From positions 186,001 to 250,000 of the forward strand of contig NZ_JAPCKI010000001.1 in assembly GCF_028680575.1 (NCBI RefSeq): a DNA stretch of 64,000 bases, written 5' to 3'. Origin of the DNA: Acidovorax benzenivorans. Lineage in GTDB: Bacteria > Pseudomonadota > Gammaproteobacteria > Burkholderiales > Burkholderiaceae_C. Both the position numbers and the translations under genes were made by a program. The notes under the pieces were generated by a model. It was not told where the DNA came from. It did no database searches and was given only the letters and a program-made list of their open reading frames with translations. Of the stretch, positions 1-7,688 are shown one piece after another. Position 1 is the stretch's first letter; each line of letters begins with the position of its first letter.

Positions 1-1
1 G

Positions 2-517
2 TTGGGCGACGACCACATGCTCGACCTGTCGGTGCTGGGCCATATCAGTGACACCGCCCTGACCAGCGACACCGAGATCCAGATGACCGCCGCCGGCCTG
101 CCCAACACCTTTGTGCCTGGGCGCAACCTGCTGTTCTTCCAGTTGGCTGCCGCCGTGGGCTACCGGCGGGGCCTGCACACGCTGGTGGGCGGCATGTGCG
201 AAACCGACTTCTCGGGCTACCCTGACTGCCGCGACGACACGCTCAAGGCGCTACAGGTGGCGGTGTCGCTGGGCATGGGCCAGCGTTTCACCATCGATAC
301 CCCGCTCATGTGGCTGGACAAGGCCGAGACCTGGGAACTGGCCCGCTCCCTTGGCGGGCAGGCGCTGGTCGATCTGATCGTGAACGACTCGCACACCTGC
401 TACCACGGCGTGCGCGACACGCTGCATGCCTGGGGCTATGGCTGTGGCACCTGCCCAGCCTGCGCGCTGCGCAAGGCCGGCTTTGAGCGCTGGGTCGGTG
501 CGGCCACCGCCACGTAG
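2..517 (+). CDS. queC: 7-cyano-7-deazaguanine synthase QueC (C-terminal part)
   Basis: C-terminal part of QueC, the cytosolic enzyme that uses ATP and ammonia to convert 7-carboxy-7-deazaguanine to preQ0 on the way to queuosine in tRNA. The N-terminal ATP-binding loop lies outside the window, so the listed start is only the first readable codon. The visible 171 residues include the segment [13 protein letters not shown] (about 64-76). Four cysteines near the end (one in CYHG, three in CGTCPAC) fit the family's zinc site. The gene reads towards pckG but is separated from it by 300 bases, so it is probably a separate unit. Confidence 0.93.
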   Translation: MGDDHMLDLSVLGHISDTALTSDTEIQMTAAGLPNTFVPGRNLLFFQLAAAVGYRRGLHTLVGGMCETDFSGYPDCRDDTLKALQVAVSLGMGQRFTIDTPLMWLDKAETWELARSLGGQALVDLIVNDSHTCYHGVRDTLHAWGYGCGTCPACALRKAGFERWVGAATAT

Positions 518-818
518 CCCAAGAGCTCTAGGGGCGCAAATTTTATTGCATAACCCTATGTTTTTTTTGCATGGTTTTACCCCCTGTCTGACAGACAAAC
601 GGGCGGCAGATTCATAAAATCGACATCCCAGCCGACCCGCGGAATCCGTGGAACTAGCCTCCACCCGTGGGGCCGACACACGCTCCCGCCCGCCGACTGA
701 GCAAGAAAGCCGTTTTTTCAAAGGCAGCGCTCAGCACCGCAACTGCGCCAGGCCTCGCCGCGATCCGCTGGGTCCGCTTCCTTTGAAAAGACTGTTTTTC
801 AACTTAGGAAGCTCCCCG
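518..818 (+). promoter_or_regulatory. Non-coding leader before pckG
   Basis: This 301-base stretch has no convincing gene. It is clearly more AT-rich at 536-625 than its surroundings. It contains a perfect palindrome TGTCTGACAGACA at 585-597, followed by a CATAAAAT block at 613-620 that could be a -10 element. An open frame in phase with pckG runs back to 648, but it lacks a ribosome site and family-like sequence, so I treat it as leader. The palindrome is a candidate operator; its regulator is not visible. Confidence 0.4.
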
Positions 819-2690
819 ATGAACGCACCCACGATGCAGGGCCTGAATCTCAACGCCCCCGCTTACGTCAAAAACGCCCGGCTGCTCGCCTGGGTGGCCG
901 ACATGGCCGCCCTGTGCAAGCCCGACAGCATCTACTGGTGCGACGGCTCCAAGGAAGAGTACGACCGCATGTGCCAGCAGCTCGTGGATGCGGGCACGTT
1001 CAAGAAGCTCAACCCCGCCAAGCGCCCCGGCAGCTTCCTGGCCTGCTCCGACCCGTCCGACGTGGCCCGCGTGGAAGACCGCACCTACATTTGCTCGGCC
1101 GCCAAGGAAGACGCTGGCCCCACCAACAACTGGATGGCCCCCGCCGAAATGCGCGCCACGCTGCAGCCCCTGTTCGATGGCTGCATGAAGGGCCGCACCA
1201 TGTATGTGGTGCCGTTTTCCATGGGCCCGCTGGGTAGCCACATTGCCCACATCGGCGTGGAGCTGACCGACAGCGCCTACGTGGCCGTCAACCAGAAGCT
1301 GATGACCCGCATGGGCAAGGCCGTGTACGACGTGCTGGGCGTGGATGGCGAATTCGTGCCCTGCATGCACACCGTGGGCGCACCGCTGGCCGCTGGCGAA
1401 AAAGACACCACGAGCTGGCCCTGCAATCCCAAGGTCAAGTACATCGTCCACTACCCCGAAACGCGCGAGATCTGGAGCTATGGCTCGGGCTACGGCGGCA
1501 ACGCGCTGCTGGGCAAGAAGTGTCTGGCCCTGCGCATTGCCTCGACCATGGGCCGCGACCAGGGCTGGCTGGCCGAGCACATGCTCATCCTGGGCGTGAC
1601 CAACCCCCAAGGCAAGAAGTACCACGTGGCTGCGGCCTTCCCCAGCGCCTGCGGCAAAACCAACTTCTCGATGCTGGTGCCGCCCGAGGCAGGCTTTGCA
1701 GGCTGGAAGGTCACCACCATCGGTGACGACATCGCCTGGATCAAGCCCCATGCCGACGGCAAGCTGTACGCCATCAACCCCGAGGCCGGCTACTTCGGCG
1801 TGGCCCCCGGCACCAACATGCACACCAACCCCAACTGCATGCGCAGCCTGGACAAGGACGTGATCTTCACCAACGTGGCCCTGACGGACGACGGCGACGT
1901 GTGGTGGGAAGGCATGGAAAAGGACACCGGCAAGCTGCCCGATCACCTGATCGACTGGCAGGGCAAGGACTGGACGCCCCAGATCGCCAAGGAAACCGGC
2001 GCCAAGGCCGCCCACCCCAACTCGCGCTTCACGGTGGCTGCCACCAACAACCCCGCGCTGGACCCCCAGTGGGACGACGCCAATGGCGTGGCGATTGATG
2101 CCTTCATCTTTGGCGGCCGCCGCTCCACCACCGTGCCGCTGGTGACCGAAGCCCGCACCTGGACCGAAGGCGTGTACATGGCCGCCACCATGGGTTCCGA
2201 GACCACCGCCGCCGCCTTTGGCGCCCAGGGCGTGGTGCGCCGCGACCCGTTCGCCATGCTGCCATTCTGCGGCTACAACATGAGCGACTACTTCCAGCAT
2301 TGGCTGAACATGGAAGGCCAAATTGCCGCCACCGGCAAGGCACTGCCCAAGGTCTTCTGCGTGAACTGGTTCCGCAAGGATGAGGCTGGCAAGTTCGTCT
2401 GGCCTGGCTATGGCGACAACATGCGCGTTCTCAAGTGGATGATCGACCGCATCGAAGGCCAGGCCGCAGGCCAGGAAACCATGTTTGGCGTGGCCCCGCA
2501 GTACGCCGAAATCACCTGGACGGGCCTGGATTTCAGCGCCCAACAGTTTGCCGCCGTCACCAGCATCGACCAGGCCGCATGGGCGGATGAATTCAAGCTG
2601 CACACCACGCACTTTGAGCAACTGGCCTACCACCTGCCCCAGGCCCTGCTCGATACCAAGGCACAACTGGAAAAGCGCCTGGCTGCCTGA
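819..2690 (+). CDS. pckG: Phosphoenolpyruvate carboxykinase (GTP)
   Basis: Cytosolic PEP carboxykinase of the GTP-dependent type, converting oxaloacetate plus GTP to PEP, GDP and CO2 as the entry step of gluconeogenesis. The 623-residue length fits the GTP family and is longer than the ATP type. The nucleotide-binding kinase motif is ACGKTN at about residues 274-280, inside a stretch typical of the family. Further conserved blocks are [12 protein letters not shown] (about 428) and the C-terminal FCVNWFRKD region. The ATG at 819 is chosen because AGGAAG lies eight bases upstream and the protein then begins at the usual place; the frame is open further upstream. A strong hairpin terminator follows at 2731. 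Confidence 0.96.
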   Translation: MNAPTMQGLNLNAPAYVKNARLLAWVADMAALCKPDSIYWCDGSKEEYDRMCQQLVDAGTFKKLNPAKRPGSFLACSDPSDVARVEDRTYICSAAKEDAGPTNNWMAPAEMRATLQPLFDGCMKGRTMYVVPFSMGPLGSHIAHIGVELTDSAYVAVNQKLMTRMGKAVYDVLGVDGEFVPCMHTVGAPLAAGEKDTTSWPCNPKVKYIVHYPETREIWSYGSGYGGNALLGKKCLALRIASTMGRDQGWLAEHMLILGVTNPQGKKYHVAAAFPSACGKTNFSMLVPPEAGFAGWKVTTIGDDIAWIKPHADGKLYAINPEAGYFGVAPGTNMHTNPNCMRSLDKDVIFTNVALTDDGDVWWEGMEKDTGKLPDHLIDWQGKDWTPQIAKETGAKAAHPNSRFTVAATNNPALDPQWDDANGVAIDAFIFGGRRSTTVPLVTEARTWTEGVYMAATMGSETTAAAFGAQGVVRRDPFAMLPFCGYNMSDYFQHWLNMEGQIAATGKALPKVFCVNWFRKDEAGKFVWPGYGDNMRVLKWMIDRIEGQAAGQETMFGVAPQYAEITWTGLDFSAQQFAAVTSIDQAAWADEFKLHTTHFEQLAYHLPQALLDTKAQLEKRLAA

Positions 2691-2730
2691 CGCTGCTGCA
2701 GCACCCCATTTAGGAAGCTGCCCACTCCAA

Positions 2731-2762
2731 GCCGTCCCGCCCTCGCGGGGCGGCTTTTTTTG
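2731..2762 (+). terminator. Rho-independent terminator of pckG
   Basis: Nine-pair GC-rich stem (GCCGTCCCG paired with CGGGGCGGC, one G-T pair) with a six-base loop, followed directly by seven T. It lies 40 bases after the pckG stop. Confidence 0.9.
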
Positions 2763-2801
2763 CCCCATCGCCACGCGCTGCAAGAACACCACCGAACAGG
2801 G

Positions 2802-2832
2802 CAAAAAAAAGCCGTGGCGTTTGCCACGGCTT
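2802..2832 (-). terminator. Rho-independent terminator of the small membrane protein gene
   Basis: On the minus strand AAGCCGTGGC and GCCACGGCTT form a perfect stem followed by a run of T (eight A on the plus strand). It lies 40 bases past the stop of the minus-strand gene at 2873. Together with the pckG terminator it insulates the two convergent genes. Confidence 0.88.
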
Positions 2833-2872
2833 CGAATCCTCTTACTTGCGCAGCCTGGGCCGCGCCGGGGGT

Positions 2873-3313
2873 TCAGTAATACTTGCGAATGCTGTCTACC
2901 GTGGGGATGCCCATGGCGTGGTTCAATTCAGCCATGATGCGGGGGTCCTTCAAGGCGACTTGCCAAGTGCGCTGATCTTCAGCAGCGCGGCGGCGGCTTT
3001 CGGCCCATGCCAGGACGGTGCCGCGCAGCGCCACACCAGCGCGACGTGCGGGGCTGGTCAGCAGGGCCAGCGCAGCAAAGGCCACGAGCCACAGCACCAT
3101 CCACGCGGCCAACAGGTGGCCTTCGGTCCAGGTGTCGATGACCTGGTTGGCTACCACCAGCAGCGCAGAGACCACGGCGGCCAGCAACAAAGAGGCTGCG
3201 CCACGCGCGCCGTCAAAATGGGCGGCAGCGCTCTTCAGAGCAGCGGCTGCGTTTTCGGCGCGGACAACGCCGGGGTGTTCGGTGGGGTACTCAACGTGTG
3301 CAAAGCTGGTCAT
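2873..3313 (-). CDS. Small two-span membrane protein, unknown function
   Basis: A 146-residue protein I cannot assign to a named family. Two hydrophobic segments at about residues 39-57 and 66-86 predict an inner-membrane hairpin. They are followed by a basic stretch (SPARRAG) and a polar C-terminal half ending in SIRKYY. There is no signal peptide. It is transcribed divergently from a LysR regulator, and the 137-base gap holds two inverted repeats. Both suggest it is the regulator's target. It has its own terminator, so it is a single-gene unit. Confidence 0.72.
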   Translation of the reverse strand: MTSFAHVEYPTEHPGVVRAENAAAALKSAAAHFDGARGAASLLLAAVVSALLVVANQVIDTWTEGHLLAAWMVLWLVAFAALALLTSPARRAGVALRGTVLAWAESRRRAAEDQRTWQVALKDPRIMAELNHAMGIPTVDSIRKYY

Positions 3314-3367
3314 TTCGGTTTCCCTTTTCTAACGCTTGTGGCGAGATTGCCGGGCGATGGGGTGATA

Positions 3368-3383
3368 TTAGGGTTTACCCTTT
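3368..3383. promoter_or_regulatory. Imperfect copy of the GGGTTAACCC palindrome
   Basis: The sequence TTAGGGTTTACCCTTT differs from the perfect TTAGGGTTAACCCTAA seen at 16215 at one central base and the outer edge. It lies 55 bases upstream of the small membrane protein start (minus strand), where an operator would be expected. Confidence 0.4.
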
Positions 3384-3413
3384 GCATGTTCAAGTTTATA
3401 TTTTGAATCATTG

Positions 3414-3436
3414 ATATTCATGCTAGTGATGAATAT
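3414..3436. promoter_or_regulatory. Inverted repeat in the LysR divergent promoter
   Basis: ATATTCAT and ATGAATAT form a perfect 8-bp inverted repeat with a seven-base spacer and contain the T-N11-A pattern usual for LysR operators. It lies 14 bases before the LysR start codon, so binding would repress the regulator and could activate the divergent membrane protein gene. Confidence 0.55.
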
Positions 3437-3450
3437 GCTCTTGGGTCACC

Positions 3451-4428
3451 ATGACTCCCTTGAACTTCCGCTCCCTGGACCTGAACCTGCTGCGCGTCTT
3501 TGACGAGGTGATGGCCGAGCGCAGCCTCACCCGGGCAGCGCACAAACTGTCCATCACCCAGCCCGCCGTCAGCAACGCCATGCGGCGACTGCGCGATGTG
3601 GTGGGCGATGAGCTGGTGGTGCGCAGCGGCCAAGGTGTGGAGCCCACGCCACGTGCACTGGCCCTGTGGCCGCCCGTGCGCGAAGCCCTGGCCCATCTGC
3701 AGGAGTCGCTAGCGCCCGGGCACTTTGACCCGGCAACGGCCGAATCCACTTTTGTGCTGGCGATGGCCGATGCCACGGCAGCCACGCTGGTGCCTGCCTT
3801 GGTGGAAATCATCGAACGCGAGGCCCCCGGCATCTCCATCCGCGTGCTGCCCCTCACCACCCGCGACCCTCGGCGCCTGCTGGAAGAAGAGGCTGCCGAC
3901 ATGGCCGTGGGTTACTTCCCGGCCGCGCTGGCCGACCTCACCGCGCGGGCGCAGTCCGGCGGCGTGGTGGCCTTTGAGAGCCGCCGCCTGTACGACGGCG
4001 AATACGTGTGCGTGATGCGCCAGGGCCATCCCCTGGCCGATGCGCCCCTGACGCTGGACACCTACTGCGCAGCGCGGCACATGCTGGTGAGTTTTTCAGG
4101 CCGCCCCTTTGGCTTCATTGATGAAGCCTTGGCGTCGCTGGGCCGCGAGCGCAAGGTGGTGATCACGGTCAACCAGTTTTTCACGGCGGGGCGGGTGGTG
4201 TCGGGATCGGACTTGCTGACCGTGCTGCCGCGACACTTTGTCCCGGTCACCGGCATTGCCGACGCCCTGGTGCAACGGGCCTTGCCGCTGGACGTGCCCG
4301 CCGTGCACGTGGATGCCCTGTGGCGCCGGCGCGGCCCCCAGCAGGCCGCGATGACCTGGCTGCTGCAGGCGCTTGCACGGTCAGCACGGCGCACCTTTCC
4401 GGAGCAGGGCCTGCACGGCACGCCTTAG
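3451..4428 (+). CDS. LysR family transcriptional regulator
   Basis: A 325-residue LysR-type regulator. The winged helix-turn-helix occupies residues 8-66 (SLTRAAHKLSITQPAVSNAM), followed by a substrate-binding domain of the NodD/LeuO-like branch from about residue 95. The effector is unknown. It is divergent from the small membrane protein gene, with a fitting operator at 3414-3436. The metallophosphoesterase starts 12 bases after its stop and may be co-transcribed. The start at 3451 gives the usual short N-terminal lead into the helix-turn-helix. Confidence 0.9.
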   Translation: MTPLNFRSLDLNLLRVFDEVMAERSLTRAAHKLSITQPAVSNAMRRLRDVVGDELVVRSGQGVEPTPRALALWPPVREALAHLQESLAPGHFDPATAESTFVLAMADATAATLVPALVEIIEREAPGISIRVLPLTTRDPRRLLEEEAADMAVGYFPAALADLTARAQSGGVVAFESRRLYDGEYVCVMRQGHPLADAPLTLDTYCAARHMLVSFSGRPFGFIDEALASLGRERKVVITVNQFFTAGRVVSGSDLLTVLPRHFVPVTGIADALVQRALPLDVPAVHVDALWRRRGPQQAAMTWLLQALARSARRTFPEQGLHGTP

Positions 4429-4440
4429 ACTGCAAGGCTG

Positions 4441-5286
4441 ATGAATATCCAGCTTTTGTCCGACCTCCATCTGGAGGCGCACCCGCACTTTGTGCCCGAA
4501 CCTGCCCCTGGCGCCGATGTGCTGGTGCTGGCCGGTGACGTGGGCTCCTACCAGCAAGGCTCACAACTAGGCGACGACGACTTCGGCCTGGCCCGGTTTT
4601 CGCCGTTGTCCCAATATGCAGGCTGGCCGACCCCCGTGCTGTTTGTGCCCGGCAACCACGAGTACGACGCCCAGGACTTCGATGCCGCGCACCTGCGGCT
4701 GCGCCGGACCTGCGACCGCCTGGGCATCGCTTGGCTCGAACGTGAAACCCTGGCGCTGCAAGGCGTGCGTTTTGTCGGCACGACGCTCTGGAGCGATTTC
4801 GACGCGCTGGCCGACCATGAAGGCACCACCGACCTCACCCGCCGGCTCAAGCTGCGCGACAAGGCTTTTCGCGCGGCCAACTTCTACCTGCGCAAGACCG
4901 GTGGCACGCGCCATGCAGAGCCGTTTCTGGCCGAACCCATGCGCGAGCAGGCGCTGGCCTGCCAGCAATGGCTGCGCGATGCATTGCAGCAGCCGTTTGA
5001 CGGCTCCACCGTGGTCGTGACCCACTTTGCGCCCAGCCTGCGCAGCGCCGACCCCCGCTATGGCCTGGTGCCTGGCACGGCGGGGTTTTGCAACGCGCTG
5101 GACGACTTGCTGATGTACGCCCCGCTGTGGCTACACGGCCACCTGCATGCGCCCAGCGACTACACCGCCCAGGGCGCGCGCCAAGACGGCGCTGCCTGGC
5201 AGTGCCGGGTGGTGGCCAACCCGCTGGGTTATGCGCGCAAGGGAGAGCAGGTGGCGTTCAGGCCGCGCTGCGTGGTCACCGTATGA
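4441..5286 (+). CDS. Calcineurin-like metallophosphoesterase
   Basis: A 281-residue cytosolic phosphoesterase with the full set of metal-binding motifs: D8 and H10 in SDLHLE, D33 in GDVG, N72 and H73 in GNHEYD, a histidine in VTHFAPS, and the closing HGHLH. These coordinate a di-metal centre that hydrolyses phosphoester bonds. The natural substrate cannot be told from sequence. There is no signal peptide. It follows the LysR gene by 12 bases. Confidence 0.9.
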   Translation: MNIQLLSDLHLEAHPHFVPEPAPGADVLVLAGDVGSYQQGSQLGDDDFGLARFSPLSQYAGWPTPVLFVPGNHEYDAQDFDAAHLRLRRTCDRLGIAWLERETLALQGVRFVGTTLWSDFDALADHEGTTDLTRRLKLRDKAFRAANFYLRKTGGTRHAEPFLAEPMREQALACQQWLRDALQQPFDGSTVVVTHFAPSLRSADPRYGLVPGTAGFCNALDDLLMYAPLWLHGHLHAPSDYTAQGARQDGAAWQCRVVANPLGYARKGEQVAFRPRCVVTV

Positions 5287-5399
5287 TCGGTGCGCGGTTC
5301 GTACGAATTCGCCACGCGCCGGACAAAACAACATGACCCAGGTCAAGACAACAGGCACCCGCGCAGAGTAGTCTGCCTCATCCCTTTTCGGAGAACACC

Positions 5400-5822
5400 A
5401 TGAACATCCTGCTTGCTGTCGATGGCAGCGCCTACACCAAGAAAATGCTGGCCTATCTGGCCACCCACGAAGAGCTGCTGGGCGGCACCCACACCTACAC
5501 CGTGCTGACGGTGCAGGCACCGCTGCCTCCCCGCGCGCGCGCCGCACTGGGCAAGGAAGTGGTAGACAACTACCACGCCGAAGAAGCGGAGAAAATCCTG
5601 GCCCCCGTGTGCAAGTTCCTGGGCCGCCACGGTGTGGATGCCAAGCGCAGCGTCAAGGTGGGTGCCGTGGGCGAAACCATCGCCAAGGTGGCAGACACCG
5701 GCAAGTTCGACCTGCTGGTCATGGGCTCGCACGGCCACGGCGCCATCGCCACGCTGGTGATGGGCTCGGTGACCACCCAGGTGCTGGCCCACAGCAAGGT
5801 GCCGTTGCTGATCGTGCGCTGA
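5400..5822 (+). CDS. Universal stress protein UspA family
   Basis: A 140-residue single-domain Usp protein. It starts MNILLAVDGS and ends with the family's nucleotide-binding signature MGSHGHGAIATLVMGSVT (about residues 107-124), which marks the ATP-binding subtype. Such proteins are cytosolic and induced by starvation or other stress. A ribosome site (TTTTCGGAGAACACC) precedes the ATG and a terminator follows at 5862, so it is a single-gene unit. Confidence 0.92.
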   Translation: MNILLAVDGSAYTKKMLAYLATHEELLGGTHTYTVLTVQAPLPPRARAALGKEVVDNYHAEEAEKILAPVCKFLGRHGVDAKRSVKVGAVGETIAKVADTGKFDLLVMGSHGHGAIATLVMGSVTTQVLAHSKVPLLIVR

Positions 5823-5861
5823 GCGCACTGATCCTCTGCGCACCACAGCGCAGCACCATCA

Positions 5862-5887
5862 AGCCCTGCTTTTGCGGGGCTTTTTTA
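5862..5887 (+). terminator. Rho-independent terminator of the usp gene
   Basis: AGCCCTGC and GCGGGGCT pair around a TTTT loop and are followed by six T. Confidence 0.88.
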
Positions 5888-5914
5888 TGGGTGCGGCTTA
5901 CGCGGTTGCGAGGC

Positions 5915-6529
5915 TCAACGCGCCGCCAGGCCGTCAAAACAGGTGCGCACCACCAGTTCCACGATCTCGGCGTCCGAATACTGGCCGCCTTCCTTGAGGA
6001 AGCTCACCACCGGGTCACAGGCGCGCGCATACAGGGTGTACAGCACCACCAGCGGCGGCAACGTGGGACTGATTACGCCCTGGGCCTGGGCCTGGGTGAT
6101 CCATTCACCGATCTGGTCGCTCACAGTCACCAGGCCGTTGAGGTAGTCCTTGTTGGCCATGAGCACGGCACGCAGTGTGGAGTTGCGGCTGGGCAGCAGA
6201 GGCATCTCATTGGTCAGCAGACGCTCCAGCGACCAGCGCACCAGCGCATGCAGCTTTTCCAACGGTGGCATGTCGGCCGGCAACCCCGCCAGGTAGGCCT
6301 GCACCCGCTCCAGAATCTGCACCATGGCGGCGCTGCACAGCTCCTCCTTGCTGCAGAAGTGCTTGTACAGGCTGGCCTTGGCAATGCCCACGGCATTGGC
6401 CACGTCGTCCATGGTCATGGCGTCGAAGGCCTTTTCACCCAGCAGGCGACAGGCCGACTGGAGGATCGCATCCTCACGGGCCTGGTGCATCTGCTCCTTG
6501 AACGAGACTTTGGGTTGCGGCGTTTGCAT
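5915..6529 (-). CDS. TetR family transcriptional regulator
   Basis: A TetR-type repressor of about 204 residues. The N-terminal helix-turn-helix is clear (MTMDDVANAVGIAKASLYKHF); the C-terminal ligand domain is unassigned. In-frame ATGs exist at 6583, 6547, 6538 and 6529. The one at 6583 lies inside the 25-bp palindrome that is the probable operator and is unlikely. I prefer 6529, which gives a normal lead into the helix-turn-helix, but the start is uncertain. No divergent target lies alongside; the next gene upstream, an ArgP-like LysR, points the same way. It may therefore mainly control itself and distant genes. Confidence 0.85.
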   Translation of the reverse strand: MQTPQPKVSFKEQMHQAREDAILQSACRLLGEKAFDAMTMDDVANAVGIAKASLYKHFCSKEELCSAAMVQILERVQAYLAGLPADMPPLEKLHALVRWSLERLLTNEMPLLPSRNSTLRAVLMANKDYLNGLVTVSDQIGEWITQAQAQGVISPTLPPLVVLYTLYARACDPVVSFLKEGGQYSDAEIVELVVRTCFDGLAAR

Positions 6530-6565
6530 GGCTTCCATTTTATACATCGCAGTAAAAAAATAAAT

Positions 6566-6590
6566 GACCAAGTTGCAATGCAACTTGGTC
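6566..6590. promoter_or_regulatory. Perfect 25-bp palindrome, candidate TetR operator
   Basis: The arms GACCAAGTTGCA and TGCAACTTGGTC are perfect 12-bp complements around one central base. The site lies 37 bases before the chosen TetR start, next to an AT-rich block. Length and symmetry match a TetR dimer operator, suggesting autoregulation. Confidence 0.7.
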
Positions 6591-6655
6591 GTTCACGCTT
6601 ATGCCAGCACAAACCGTGCCTCGCACCGCACCGCCGGGGTGGAACGAACGCTACG

Positions 6656-7567
6656 TCAGGACACCAGGGCCTGGGCGGCCGCGCCCGTCAACGCTGCTGA
6701 CAACGCATCCAGCAGTTCGGACTCCAGGTTCCAGCAATGCCAGTAGAGCTGGATCGGCAGCGAACGCCCCGGGGCCAAGTCCACCATGCTGCCATCGGCC
6801 AGCGCCTGCCGCGCCATCAGCTCGGGCATCACCCCGACGGCCCAGCCCGCCGCCACCGCACGCATCTGCGCCTCGGAGCCCGGCACAAACAGGTGGTTGA
6901 GCGCCACGCGCTTGAGCCCGAATGCACGCGCCACAAACTCGGCCGCCATGTCGTCCTTGCGGTTGAACGACAAAAACGACACCTCCCTGAAGTTGTGCGG
7001 CGTGAGCCCTTGCGGCAGGTACTGCTGCGCGTAACTGGCCGACGCCACCGCCACGTAGGGCATGGCGCCCAGCGGCACCATCTTGCAGCCGCGCAGCGCC
7101 TGCTTGAGCGTGGTCACGCAGCCCAGCACCTGGCCCGAGCGCAGCCACTCCTGCGTAAAGTCCTGGTCGTCCACGATGATTTCGAGCGGCAAGCGCTGGC
7201 GCACCAGATCGTGCAAAGCACCCAAGGCCCAGGTGGCAATGCTGTCGGCGTTGATCGCAATCGATATGCGCTCGTCTTCGCGCGACCCCCCCGGTGCACT
7301 GGGCGCCAGCTCCTGCAGGTCGCGCTCCAGGTCGGCACGCAGCAGGCGCATCTGCTTGGTGTGCTTGAGCAGCAGTTGCCCCGCCGACGTGGGCCGCAGC
7401 GGGCGGCTGCGCACGATGAGCACCGAGCCCACCTGTGCCTCCAGCGCGCGCAGCCGCTGCGAGACGGCCGACTGCGTGACATTCAGGCGCTGTGCGGCGC
7501 GCTCAAAACCGCCCTCTTCGACGATGGCGGCAAGGCATTCCAGGGCGGCGGGATCGTAGGTGCTCAT
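6656..7567 (-). CDS. LysR family regulator, ArgP/LysG type
   Basis: A 303-residue LysR regulator of the ArgP (IciA)/LysG branch. It has the typical opening DPAALECLAAIVEEGGFE, helix-turn-helix at about residues 17-40 (AAQRLNVTQSAVSQRL), and the effector-domain signatures LGAMPYVAVAS and HLFVPGSEAQ. Known members sense lysine or arginine and usually control a basic amino-acid exporter. Here the divergent neighbour is a DadA-like dehydrogenase, so its target may be amino-acid oxidation instead. The start at the second in-frame ATG gives the standard N-terminus. Confidence 0.88.
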   Translation of the reverse strand: MSTYDPAALECLAAIVEEGGFERAAQRLNVTQSAVSQRLRALEAQVGSVLIVRSRPLRPTSAGQLLLKHTKQMRLLRADLERDLQELAPSAPGGSREDERISIAINADSIATWALGALHDLVRQRLPLEIIVDDQDFTQEWLRSGQVLGCVTTLKQALRGCKMVPLGAMPYVAVASASYAQQYLPQGLTPHNFREVSFLSFNRKDDMAAEFVARAFGLKRVALNHLFVPGSEAQMRAVAAGWAVGVMPELMARQALADGSMVDLAPGRSLPIQLYWHCWNLESELLDALSAALTGAAAQALVS

Positions 7568-7688
7568 GGTCTCTGGCTCGAACAAATGCGGGTTGTTTCC
7601 ACAGCGCTTTTCATTAGGTGCGCTGATGTTTTTGGAGTAAGTTTAATTTTGCTTTTAGTTGAATGCAATGTCGCGCAAACTCCGCGCC

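Noticed and set aside
804..2804. A 666-codon open frame antisense to pckG
   Set aside because: It mirrors the codon bias of pckG in high-GC DNA, has histidine/glycine-rich unnatural composition and no family-like motif.
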